Under the pieces are notes generated by a model that was not told the origin of the DNA, did not search any database, and saw only the letters and a program-made list of their open reading frames with translations. DNA of 64,000 nucleotides, taken from Paenibacillus arenosi (GTDB lineage: Bacteria > Bacillota > Bacilli > Paenibacillales > Paenibacillaceae). Location: contig NZ_JACYTN010000002.1 in the NCBI RefSeq assembly GCF_014841135.1, positions 310,001 to 374,000 on the forward strand, in the 5' to 3' direction. Positions 17,355 through 28,100 of this stretch are shown one piece after another. Numbering within the stretch: the first letter of the stretch is position 1; each line of letters opens with the position of its first letter. The position numbers and the translations under genes were made by a program.

Positions 17355-18568
17355 GTGACACTTGCGTAGCAACATACCGCTTGTATGATGATCGTGCCGA
17401 TTTTCATAAAAAAGCAGAAAGTATTGCAGTTGGATTAACCGTCGGCAGTTGGACTGACATTCCAGAAACGAAGAAGGCCTCGATGCAAAAGCATCTAGGC
17501 CGTGTCGTTGATGTACATATTCACGAAAGCGACGTACCAAATGAACGCTATGCTGATGTTCGCATCGCTTATCCAGATGTGAATTTCAGCCGTGATATCC
17601 CAGCACTGCTCGTAACTGTATTTGGTAAGCTATCCATGGACGGACGCGTAAAGCTGCTTGATTTGGATTGGTCATCCACGTTCCAGCAAGCCTTTTCAGG
17701 GCCAAAGTTCGGGATCGCAGGCATTCGAGAACAGTTGGGTGTACACAATCGTCCACTGCTTATGAGCATTTTCAAGTCTGTTATCGGTCATGACCTTAGC
17801 GCTCTGCGTGAACAATTCTATCAACAAGCGTTAGGCGGTGTCGATCTCATTAAGGATGACGAAATATTATTCGAGAATCCGCTGACACCCATTCAAGACC
17901 GTGTTAACGTTTGTCTAGAGGCCGCTAAACAAGTGGAAGAAGAAACCGGCAAAAAGCTGCTCTATGCTGCGAACTTGACAGGACCGACCTTCGAACTTCG
18001 CGATCAAGCACGTCGTGCTATTGACGCAGGTGCAAATGCATTGCTGTTCAATGTACTAAGCTATGGATATGATGCCCTGCACGGATTGGCTTCTGATCCT
18101 GATATTTCAGTACCGATTATGGCACATCCTGCAATGGCAGGAGCGCTTTACCCATCGCCGCACTATGGCATCTCAGCTCGCTTATTGCTGGGCAAGCTGC
18201 TGCGTCTTGCTGGAGCTGACTTCGTACTGTTCCCTTCACCATATGGATCAGTGACGATGCCGCTGGAAGATACGCAGGGGATTCGCGAAGCTTGTCTAGA
18301 TACAGCTCGTCCAATGAAGCAAAGCTTCCCAGTCCCTTCTGCAGGCATTCATCCTGGGCTCGTTCCGCTTATCATTCGCGACTACGGTATCGATGTTGTC
18401 GTGAATGCAGGCGGCGGTGTTCATGGACACCCACTCGGTGCAGCTGGAGGTGGCCAAGCATTTGTTCAAGCCATTGATGCTGTTCTACAAGGAATAAGTC
18501 TTAACGATTACGCACAACATCATGAAGCCTTGCATCACGCGATTCAAATATGGGGGACAAAAGAATGA
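17351..18568 (+). CDS. mtnW: 2,3-diketo-5-methylthiopentyl-1-phosphate enolase (RuBisCO-like protein)
   Basis: Methionine-salvage enolase, a form IV RuBisCO relative. The [10 protein letters not shown] motif (162-171) keeps the lysine that is carbamylated to bind Mg2+ (Lys168) and the acidic residues after it. The Rubisco-like [23 protein letters not shown] and C-terminal barrel segments are clear. I start at the TTG at 17351, which overlaps the proC stop and has GGGAGGG before it; the longer open frame runs backwards through proC in another frame and is an artefact. 405 residues, close to the roughly 414 of the B. subtilis enzyme. The mtnX start overlaps its stop. Confidence 0.94.
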   Translation: MSDTCVATYRLYDDRADFHKKAESIAVGLTVGSWTDIPETKKASMQKHLGRVVDVHIHESDVPNERYADVRIAYPDVNFSRDIPALLVTVFGKLSMDGRVKLLDLDWSSTFQQAFSGPKFGIAGIREQLGVHNRPLLMSIFKSVIGHDLSALREQFYQQALGGVDLIKDDEILFENPLTPIQDRVNVCLEAAKQVEEETGKKLLYAANLTGPTFELRDQARRAIDAGANALLFNVLSYGYDALHGLASDPDISVPIMAHPAMAGALYPSPHYGISARLLLGKLLRLAGADFVLFPSPYGSVTMPLEDTQGIREACLDTARPMKQSFPVPSAGIHPGLVPLIIRDYGIDVVVNAGGGVHGHPLGAAGGGQAFVQAIDAVLQGISLNDYAQHHEALHHAIQIWGTKE

Positions 18569-19242
18569 ACAACATGAAGAAGAAAGTCATCTTTTGTGAT
18601 TTTGATGGAACGATAACGGCGAATGACAATATAGTAGCGCTCATTAAGCACTTTAATCCGGAAGGATGGCGGGATATTGTTGAGGATGTACTAGCAGAAC
18701 GCATCACCATTCGCGATGGTGTCGGTCAAATGTTCGCTTTACTCCCCGCTTCTATGAAAGATCAGGTTATTCGTCAAGCTATTGACCAAGCCGTTATTAG
18801 ACCTGGCTTCAAGGAGTTTCTAGCTTTCTGCAAACAGCATGAGATTGAATTCTATGTGACAAGCGGTGGAATTGACTTCTTCGTCTATCCATTGCTAGAA
18901 CCATTCGATATACCGCACAATCATATTTATTGCAATGGCAGCGACTTCAGCGGAGAAAATATCCGAATCACTTGGCCGCATGCATGCCAAGAGCCATGTA
19001 CGAATGATTGTGGAATGTGCAAAACTACGATCGTTCGTCAATTCCCTGCGGAGCAGTATGAACGAATTGTAATCGGTGATAGCGTGACTGACTTTGCCGC
19101 AGCGAAATTAGTGGAATTCGTATATGCTCGTGCACAGCTTATCGATAAGTGTGAAGAGCTTGGACTTCCTCATGCGACATTCGATACGTTCCATGATATT
19201 GTCGAGCATTTGTCTGCATCTATTGTTTCCCGAACTTCATAA
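18565..19242 (+). CDS. mtnX: 2-hydroxy-3-keto-5-methylthiopentenyl-1-phosphate phosphatase
   Basis: HAD-superfamily phosphatase acting after MtnW in the two-enzyme route that Bacillus uses instead of the fused MtnC. The catalytic motif CDFDGTIT is at about residues 10-17, the motif II Ser/Thr in [10 protein letters not shown] (about 105-115), and the motif III acidic residues in [12 protein letters not shown] (about 168-180). The [13 protein letters not shown] segment has four cysteines that could bind metal, as in MtnX relatives. The start ATG at 18565 overlaps the mtnW stop, with GGGGGAC upstream. Confidence 0.92.
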   Translation: MNNMKKKVIFCDFDGTITANDNIVALIKHFNPEGWRDIVEDVLAERITIRDGVGQMFALLPASMKDQVIRQAIDQAVIRPGFKEFLAFCKQHEIEFYVTSGGIDFFVYPLLEPFDIPHNHIYCNGSDFSGENIRITWPHACQEPCTNDCGMCKTTIVRQFPAEQYERIVIGDSVTDFAAAKLVEFVYARAQLIDKCEELGLPHATFDTFHDIVEHLSASIVSRTS

Positions 19243-19286
19243 CTAACTTCATCATTCTATTTGAATCACGAAGGGAGCCCTGTGCA

Positions 19287-19925
19287 TTGATCACTCTATC
19301 AGCCGAACAGAAACAGCACGCTTTCCAACAGCTCCGCTCCATCAAGGAACAATTTGCTGCACGTCATTGGTTTCCTGGTACGAGCGGCAACCTATCCGTT
19401 AGAGTAGGAGATATAACAGATGGACAGTTTCAATTTGCAATTACAGCGAGCGGTAAGGATAAATCGGTTCACACACCTGAAGACTACTTGCTCGTCGATG
19501 AGAACGGTGTGCCTACTGACGCAACTTCATTGAAGCCAAGCGCTGAGACACTCATTCATTGCGAAATCTATCGATTAACTGGCTGTGGTGCCATTTTTCA
19601 TGTACATACGGTATTTAACAATATCGTATCTGAAGTATATGGTGATCAAGGCTTTATTCCCGTACAAGCAGTTGAACTAATCAAGGCTTTTAATATTTGG
19701 GAAGAAAATGCTCGTATTGAGATTCCGATCATACCCAATTACGCTCACATTCCAAGCATCGTTCCTGACGTCACGAAAAGCTTAAATCCTAGTATTCCGG
19801 GGATTGTACTTCGCAATCATGGTATTTATGCGTGGGGTGCTAACAGCTTTGAAGCTAAACGCCATCTTGAGGCTTTTGAATTCCTTTTTGAGTATGTTTA
19901 TCGCATGGATCTGCTGCGCCGCTAG
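19287..19925 (+). CDS. mtnB: Methylthioribulose-1-phosphate dehydratase
   Basis: Zinc enzyme of the class II aldolase family; it makes the diketo substrate of MtnW. Zinc ligands are visible as HVH (105-107 in IFHVHTVF) and a later histidine in LRNHGIYAWG (about 176), with the family GTSGNLSVR near 31-39. The start is a TTG with AGGGAG upstream. 212 residues. It closes the proC-mtnW-mtnX-mtnB run and is followed by a strong terminator. The other salvage enzymes (mtnA, mtnK, mtnD) are not in this window. Confidence 0.93.
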   Translation: MITLSAEQKQHAFQQLRSIKEQFAARHWFPGTSGNLSVRVGDITDGQFQFAITASGKDKSVHTPEDYLLVDENGVPTDATSLKPSAETLIHCEIYRLTGCGAIFHVHTVFNNIVSEVYGDQGFIPVQAVELIKAFNIWEENARIEIPIIPNYAHIPSIVPDVTKSLNPSIPGIVLRNHGIYAWGANSFEAKRHLEAFEFLFEYVYRMDLLRR

Positions 19926-19952
19926 CATCTATCCCCAATCGCTAAAGTACAA

Positions 19953-19999
19953 AAAATATCCCACATCACTATTTAAAAGTGATGCGGGATATTTTATTT
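19953..19999 (+). terminator. Strong terminator after mtnB
   Basis: An 18-bp stem with one mismatch (19953-19970 with 19978-19995), 7-base loop, and T-rich tail. It also faces the DUF11 gene end and may act in both directions. Confidence 0.88.
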
Positions 20000-20054
20000 C
20001 ATAACTGATTTATTCATCTGCCAAGTCAGTTATTCAACCGTTGCTAGTTGTCTA

Positions 20055-20075
20055 TCCTTCTTCTTCTTCTTCTTA
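20055..20075 (-). repeat. GAA trinucleotide run just after the DUF11 stop codon
   Basis: After the last sense codons (GAA-GAT-GAA-GAA) and TAA stop, the same frame continues as five GAA codons, GGA and TAG. The acidic C-terminus and the triplet run suggest slippage that once lengthened or shortened the tail. Confidence 0.6.
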
Positions 20076-22073
20076 TTCTTCATCTTCCAACAGAACAACC
20101 TCCACCGTATTTGAATAGTACGGAAATTCCCTACTAATCGTACCAACGACAGCAGTTGAAATTACGTATGCCGTATTCGAAATAATACCTTCCCGATACT
20201 GGGTCACTCTCGCTTTATATTGGATATGGACAATCTGATTTGGCTCCACATTTGAAATGTGAATTCCATCCGCTAATAAACAATCTTTCTGCCATACTCC
20301 ATCAACTGTAAGCGTATCAGACACAAGCTGTAGGTTAGAAGGCAGTTGATCCACCACTTTTAGCGACAAATTCATATTTCCTGTACTTTGAATCACCATA
20401 GCATAGTTAATCGTATCTCCTACCGTTACGACTTTTGAAGAAGTTGACTTCACAACCGTTAACGAAGGGTCATACAACGGAATGCTAGCTGGGGTTATAG
20501 CGACTTGACCTGATGTAATCACTCCATCCACCCAACGATAGTCGTATGAAATACTACCTCCAATGACTAAGTTACTGCCATCACTCAACGGAAGGATTCG
20601 GATTTGAAAACGAACAGTAATCTTCTCGCCGTTCTTTAGTTGTTGGATGATGAATCCGGCAAATGGATTTTCATCCAGTGACATGCCATTTACGGTCAAG
20701 CTGTCAATTACGAAAGCAGCATTTGCGTTCATATTGAATTTCAACAAGAGATTAAACAAATCATCATTTGAAATATTCTCAATGACATATTCCAGACTAA
20801 TGACATCGCCAACAAAGACGATCGGAGGTATGCTCCTTGGATTCAAATACACGCTCACCTTTTTGTTGCGATTTGGATCAATTGGTGGCGGCGGTGGAAT
20901 CGGCGGACCTGGTTCTGCGATAATCGCAACACTATTGGAAGAAACAGAGCCTTGGATTTGTTCAGCCGTATATCTAACCGATGCTTGATTTACCAGAATC
21001 CTATTTGCTGCATATTGAGTAAGCTTCGCTTTGAATGCGATAGTAATCGTATTACCCGCTTCAATTGTTCCAATTGGAATACCCGCCGTCACGTCGTACC
21101 TATTCATATCAGGTAATCCATTAATGGTGACACTGCCAGGTACCCACTGCAAACCACTCGGCAGCAGATCAACGACAAGTAAATTGTAAAGCGTATGTGC
21201 CAATATATTTGTAATTACAATCGAATACGCCACTTCAGAACCAACTTGAATGACAGGTGCAGAGGCAGATTTTCGCACAATCAACGGCTCAGACACAATA
21301 ATTTGCTCTGCTTGTGCGGAATACGTGCTTACAGCTTTACGACCACTTGGCAAATCTATCGTAAATAATGCCCCTACCTCATTCAGAAGCTTTCCTGAAC
21401 TCGGCCTAGCAATTACTCGCACATCGAATTGTACCCTCACAACCTGACCGATAGTAAATGGTTTCCACAACACTCCTGTTTCTGGTGACTCACTAAGCCT
21501 CCGTTCTCCATTTACGAACAAACTGCCTGGAATAAATTCAACTTCAGCTGGTAATTTATCGAAAATAAGCAATTCTCCAGATAGTGGTCCATTATGAACA
21601 GCATCAATTTGATAAGTAAACTGACTACCTACCATAACGACAGACACTTCTGCCTGCTTCGACAATTGTACTGCAGATGGAAACAGTTCCACATAAATGA
21701 TATTTGAACGGATCAATTCTTGTTCGCCATTCACTTGATACGATAGGTTCGCTTCTGTACTCGTTATCTCTCGTTCAGGCACATAAGTAATCAAAACAGA
21801 ATATTGAATAACGACTTCCTCACCTGGATTGATGTCAGCAAGTAAGATGGCATAAGGCGTCGTTTGTAATTGTTTTACGCCTTGAATGACTACACTGCCT
21901 GGGACAAATCGAGAGTATTCAGTTAATACATTCGTCAAAACCGCTTGCCTTATCGTTCTGCTCGAATTGTTCGTCAAAATAATCGTAAATTGAACAATTT
22001 CACCAGAAATCGCATCTGAAACATCCACTAACTTCACTAGGCTGACGGCAGAGTCATAGACGGGAACGGCCAC
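20073..22073 (-). CDS. C-terminal part of the giant DUF11 repeat protein (frame-shifted)
   Basis: 666 residues containing five DUF11-type beta-sandwich repeats (for example DSAVSLVKLVDVS, DPSLTVVKSTSSK) and an acidic end EDEE. The ATG at 22073 is not a credible start: it sits in the middle of the linker before a repeat and has no ribosome binding site. The same frame is open back to the C7 tract at 22163-22169, encoding LDRLTNEAAATIQFEPYSG, then RTVILQTSSNQVAVPVY, which is exactly the linker expected after the upstream ORF. This is therefore the downstream piece of one gene, reached only if one C is gained or the ribosome shifts. It contains a proline-rich hinge (PGPPIPPPPPIDPNRN). The last repeats are more divergent than the upstream ones. 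Confidence 0.85.
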   Translation of the reverse strand: MAVPVYDSAVSLVKLVDVSDAISGEIVQFTIILTNNSSRTIRQAVLTNVLTEYSRFVPGSVVIQGVKQLQTTPYAILLADINPGEEVVIQYSVLITYVPEREITSTEANLSYQVNGEQELIRSNIIYVELFPSAVQLSKQAEVSVVMVGSQFTYQIDAVHNGPLSGELLIFDKLPAEVEFIPGSLFVNGERRLSESPETGVLWKPFTIGQVVRVQFDVRVIARPSSGKLLNEVGALFTIDLPSGRKAVSTYSAQAEQIIVSEPLIVRKSASAPVIQVGSEVAYSIVITNILAHTLYNLLVVDLLPSGLQWVPGSVTINGLPDMNRYDVTAGIPIGTIEAGNTITIAFKAKLTQYAANRILVNQASVRYTAEQIQGSVSSNSVAIIAEPGPPIPPPPPIDPNRNKKVSVYLNPRSIPPIVFVGDVISLEYVIENISNDDLFNLLLKFNMNANAAFVIDSLTVNGMSLDENPFAGFIIQQLKNGEKITVRFQIRILPLSDGSNLVIGGSISYDYRWVDGVITSGQVAITPASIPLYDPSLTVVKSTSSKVVTVGDTINYAMVIQSTGNMNLSLKVVDQLPSNLQLVSDTLTVDGVWQKDCLLADGIHISNVEPNQIVHIQYKARVTQYREGIISNTAYVISTAVVGTISREFPYYSNTVEVVLLEDEE

Positions 22074-22150
22074 TTGATTCGACGAAGTCTGTAAAATGAC
22101 CGTTCTCCCGCTATATGGCTCAAATTGTATCGTTGCTGCCGCCTCATTCG

Positions 22151-25100
22151 TCAGCCTGTCGAGGGGGGGAGCGATGTCACTTCAACTTGGAATGTTACTG
22201 TCGTCGACGTTCCAGGAGCAATATTGCTCAACGTAACTCCCGTCTGTGGATTAGATGCTGGAGATGGTACGCCATTAATCGTAACACTGCCTGGGACAAA
22301 TGTACCTCCTTCTGCAATTGGATCGGTCAACACCGTTGAGGCTCCTATATTACCATCATTACTTGCCACAAGCGTGTAGGTTACTGTATCCCCTACTGTG
22401 GCTTCACTTTGGCTTATTGTTTTGGTCACCGTAATTATGGCTTGAATTACCGCAACGGTTACCATATTAGAAACGGACGTCCCTGTAAATGTACCAGATG
22501 TAAAGCTCACGGTAGCTTGATTCGATAAGGCAGGCGGGTTCGGCAAGGAAACGACACGCACTTGGAACCTAACCGTTTCTGTCTGTCCCGGTGCAATCGT
22601 ATGGAGATCGATGCCCGAATTAGGCTGGCCATCAGGTACACTTACGTTATTTACCGTGACACTCCCTGGAATAAATACACTACCTGCTGGAATTGGATCA
22701 AATACAACTGCATTACTTACCGTTTCAATACCATTATTCGTCACGGTAATCGTATAGGTAACAACATCATTGAACACGGCAACGGTTGCGTTAGCAGACT
22801 TGGCAATCGTAACATCGGGTGATGAAACTGGAATGGCCACTGTATTGGATTGGATTAACCCGCTTATGGTGCGTCCCGACGGTAAAGCATACGTATAATC
22901 AACATCCGCCTGATTAAGGAGCTGTTGAGATGGCGGCAATGATACAATATTAATTTGGAAAGCAACAGTCACTGATCCACTTGCCCCAATCGTACCAATC
23001 GCAAATCCCGTATTTGGATTGGCGCTAGGCTGAGCCGCTCCGTTAATCGTAACACTGCCTGGAATAAACACGCTACCTACTGGCGTTGCGTCCGTGAACA
23101 CAGCCGTCGCTGCCGTATTTCCTGTGTTTGAGACAACGATTGTATACTGTACGGTATCCCCTACCGTTGCTACTGAGCGTGATGCACTCTTTAAGGCAGC
23201 AATTCTCGCTTCATACACAGGAACAGACACTGGATTAGACGGGACGGTCGCACTATAGGAACCTAACGAGAATGATGCGCTAGCTGTATTATCAATCGAT
23301 TGCGTTGGTGGCAGTGCAACGACACTTAGTTGATAGGTTACTGTTGCCGTTGCGCTTACCTCAATCACCCCAACAAATACACCTGTTGCTGGATTCGCAG
23401 CTGGTATAGAGGTACCATTCACAGTAACACTACCTGCTACAAAACTTGCTCCATTTGGCAGTGGATCGTTGACAATGACATTCGTAACCGGTTCGATGCT
23501 CGTATTCGTAAGCAGTACGCTGTACGTAATCGTATCGCCTATCGCCGCCTCCGTTGTGGTTGTACCTTTCACTACGTCTAGATCAGGTAGGAATACAGGA
23601 ATCGTTACCGTATTGGATACGATATTGCCACTCTTCGTTCTTCCATCTGGCAATTGGAAGGAATACGGAACGGAAGCTTGATTGCTCATACTTCCACCAT
23701 CTGGCAAGGATACAACATTTACTTGGAATGTAACCGTTACATTTACGTTCGGATCGCTTGTAATCGGAATACCTAAAGTCGGATTGGCTCCGGCCACTGG
23801 TACCCCATTTACCGTTACACTATTTTGAATAAATACGACATTCGCAGGCAGCGGATCGGTCACGACAGCACTTGCTGTAATATTTCCTGTATTCGTCACG
23901 ACCACGGTATACGTCACCGTATCTCCGACACTTGCCGCAGCATGGTTTGCACTTTTCGCTGCTGCCAGCGTCGCCTCGAACACAGGTATGCTGAGCGGAT
24001 CCGCCACAGTAGATCCCGTAAATGTTCCGCGTGTAAAGGTTATCGTTGGCTGAGTAGTTACGTTTGGCGGAGACGGTACCGAATTAACTAGCAACTGATA
24101 CGAAACGATTACAGATTGACCTGAATTTAATGTGCCTATTGGTATCCCAGCTGAAGGATCTGCTCCAGGTACAGGTGTACCATTTATCGTCACACTGCCA
24201 GGAACGAAAGAAGTTCCCGCGGGAATTGGCTCTGTGATGACAACAGCGGTAAGTCCTTGGATTCCATTATTCGTAGCGGTGATATTGTACGTAATGATGT
24301 CAGCAACAGACACACTCGTTTGATTAGCCGTCTGAGTGAGAGAGACATCTGGAACGGAGACCGGGACATTGACGATATTCGATGAAGCACTTCCATTCAA
24401 CGTTCTTGCATCTGGTAATGTAAACGTAAAAGCCGCGGTTGCTTGATTGGATAGTACAGGAGGTACTGGTTGTGATACGACATTTACTTGGAACGTGACT
24501 GGCACACTGGCATTGGCTGCCAAGCTGCCAATACTGAATCCAACTTGCGGGTCAGCGCTAGGTAAAGGCGTTCCACCTACTAGAACGGAATTCGGAACAA
24601 AAACAGCTCCATTAGGTATCGGATCAGTTATCGTAATATTCGCTGCAATATTACCTGTATTGCTTACTTGAATCGTATACGTAAAGGTATCCCCTATAGA
24701 TGCATTCGTTAATTCAGAGCTCTTAGCTAAAGTAAGAGCAGGCTGGAAGACGGCAATTACTACAGTGTTGGAAGTAGAAGTTCCTGTGAAAGTTCCCGAA
24801 GTGAAAGAAGCGGTTGCTTGGTTTACTAATGTCGGTGGTAGAGGGACAGTAACCACATTTGCCTGGAACGTAACGAGTACGGTTGCGCTTGGTGCGATTG
24901 TACCGATGGTAATACCCGTTTGCGGGTCTGCCGTCGGTATTGGTATGCCATTTATCGTTACGCTGTTCGGTACGAATGAAGCTCCATCTGGTATAGAGTC
25001 TGTCAAGGTCACATCCGTTACAGGCGCTACACCGCTGTTATTTAGACTAATCGAATAAACAATGGTGTCCCCGATACCTACGGATGTATAGTTGGACTGT

Positions 25101-28100
25101 TTGCTTAAGGTCAAATTTGGTGATGAGACAGGTATCGTAACGGGATTGGATGTCACAGTCCCAGTAAGCGTACGGCCATCTGGAGCGATATAAGAGTACC
25201 CTACTGTTGCCTGATTGACCAGCTCTTGTGGCGAAGGTAGTGTTGTTACATTTATTTTGAAAGACACACTTGCCGAGCCGCCCGCTTCAATCGTACCAAG
25301 CGGAATACCCGTTGCTGGGTTAAATCCTGGACGTGGTTCACCATTGACAATAACGCTGTTCGCCAACAACACGGCGCCAGGAGGTACATTATCGATTAAC
25401 GTCCCGATGACATTAATATTGCCCGTATTCGTAACAACGATTGAGTACGTAATAATATCTCCAACGGTTGCAACGGTCTGACTCGCCTGTTTAGTGGCTG
25501 TAAGTATAGGCTGAAATACTGCGATAGATATAGAGTTTGACCAAGAGGACCCTGTAAAGGTACCTGATGTGTAGCTTACCGTCGCCTGATCGACCAGTAC
25601 TTGTGACGGCGGGAGTGCAGTTACGTTAGCACTAAAGCTAATCGTGACCGTCTGATTCGGCACAATCGTTCCTAACGTTATCCCCGTAGTTGGATTCTCC
25701 CCTAATCTTGGGAACCCATCCACAAGTACACTATCTGTCACAAATGAAGACCCCGGTGCAATCGGATCAACAAGGATAGCATTGGTCACATTTTGAATCC
25801 CATTATTTCGAACAGTAAAGCTATAAACGACTTCGTCACCAACAACAACCGCTGTAACATTCGATATTTTGGTCACTGTGACATCTGGAGAAGATACAGG
25901 AATAGTAACAATGTTCGTTGTTAGAGAACGAGAAACGATACGCCCTGAAGGTAACGCAAACGAATAATCGATAACGGCACTATTGATAATCGTCTGAGTT
26001 ACAGGCAAAGAAACTACATTAAGTTGGAAAGTCAATACAACAGTCGTGCTCGGTGCCACCGATCCAATATTGACACCAGCAGCGATATTTGCACCCGCAA
26101 TCGGAACACTATTGATGGTGACCGTATTGGGCACAAAAGTCGTTCCTTCAGGTATTTGATCGGTCACGATTGTGTCAGCAGGTACATCCCCGCTGTTGCT
26201 CACTGAAATCGTATATGTGATCGTATCTCCAACTGTAGCATTGGAACTATTAGCAGACTTAGTCGCCTGTATAACTGCATCATATATAGGAACTGAACTT
26301 GTGTTCGATACAGAACTACCTGTAAATGTGCCCGAAGTAAAGCTGACAGAAGCTGTATTCGTTAAGAACGGAGGCGCTGGCAGTGAAGTAACCTGAACCT
26401 GGAATGTCACATTTAACGTCTGCCCAGGTACAATTGTACCTACATTAATACCGTTTCCGGGATTAGCCGTTGGACGACTGGCACCACCTACAATAACACT
26501 TCCAGGTACAAAGGCAGAACCCGCGGCAATCGTGTCACTGACGATCGCATTCGTCACATTTTCAAAACCATCATTTGTAATGGCTAACGAGTACGTTAAA
26601 ACATCGTTTATAGTCGCTTCTACTACATTCGCACTTTTCACAATGGATATATTCGGGGCAGACACCGGAATAGACAACGGATTGGATACAATGCTCTTGT
26701 TTATCGCTCTGCCTGACGGGAGCTGATAGTTGTAACCAATGGTCGCTTGGTTATTCAATGTTTGAGGGGATGGCAGTGAAGTCACATTTACTTGGAACGT
26801 GACCGTAATCGTTTCCCCTGCAGTAATTGTGCCCAGAGCAATTCCAGTAGCAGGATTGGCATCTGGTTGGGCTACCCCCGAAATAATGACCGTGTTAGGA
26901 ACAAAGGTTGTACCTACAGGTATCGTATCTGTTAAAATAGCGCTGGCCGCATAATTGCCTGAATTTGCTATTGCGAAGGAATACGTGATCGTATCGCCTA
27001 CCGTCGCTCTAGTATGATCAGCACTCTTAGCAGCGGTAATGATCGGTTCATATACCGGAATCGTTAGCGCATTCGAAGCCGACGTTCCAGAGAATGTCCC
27101 TGATGTATAGGATACGATCGCTTGAGTCGTCAATACAGCAGTTGGTGGCAGCGTATCTACTCTTACTTGAAACGTTACTGGAATAGACTGTCCTGGCGAA
27201 ATAACACCAATTGGAATACCCGTTCGCGGATCCTCTGCAGGAGCTGGAACACCATTAATTACGACACTACCAGGTATAAACGATGCTCCTACCGCTAATT
27301 GATCGGAAGCAATTACCGCATCAATGTTAGCAACTCCTGAATTGGTTGTGTTTATTGTATACGTAATGATGTCGCCTACCGTCACATCTGGCAAATTAGC
27401 TGTGAGCGCCACACCAACGTTTGGAGACGATACTGGAATGGTTGATGTATTGGATTGGATTGACCCTGTCAAAGTCCGTCCGTCTGGAAGCAGGTAGCTG
27501 TACGAAACGGTGGCCTGGTTTGATAAAATTTGCGGAGTAGGCAGTGAGGCTACATTCACTTGAAACGTAACGGTTGCCGTGCCCCCTGGATCGATAATAC
27601 CTACTAAAATACCTGTCCCTGGCGTACTGCCAGGCTTAGGAACACCATTTACAGCGACACTATTCGGAATAAATGCCGTCCCCGCTGGAATCGTATCTGT
27701 CACAGTAGCTGTCGCTGCATAGTTCCCCGTATTTTGAATCGTAATTGTATACGTAATCGTATCCCCAACCGTAGCTCGCGACTCACTTCCTTGTTTCGCA
27801 GCACTTATAATAGGCTGGAATACAGCAATACTGACCGTATTCGAAGTAGATGTGCCTGTAAATGTGCCAGCAGTAAACAGTACCGTGCTTTGATTTAATA
27901 AAGTGCCGCTCGGTTGTGGTATCGAATCTACACTAACTTGAAACGTAACGGGAACCGTCTGACCGGGAGTGATCGTTCCAATCGCCAGTCCTGATGATGG
28001 ATCTGTCCCTGGGCGTGACACCCCATTCACCGTGACACTATTCGGTACAAACGTTGAGCCGCTTGCAAAGGTGTCCGTCAAAACGGCATTCGTTACATTG

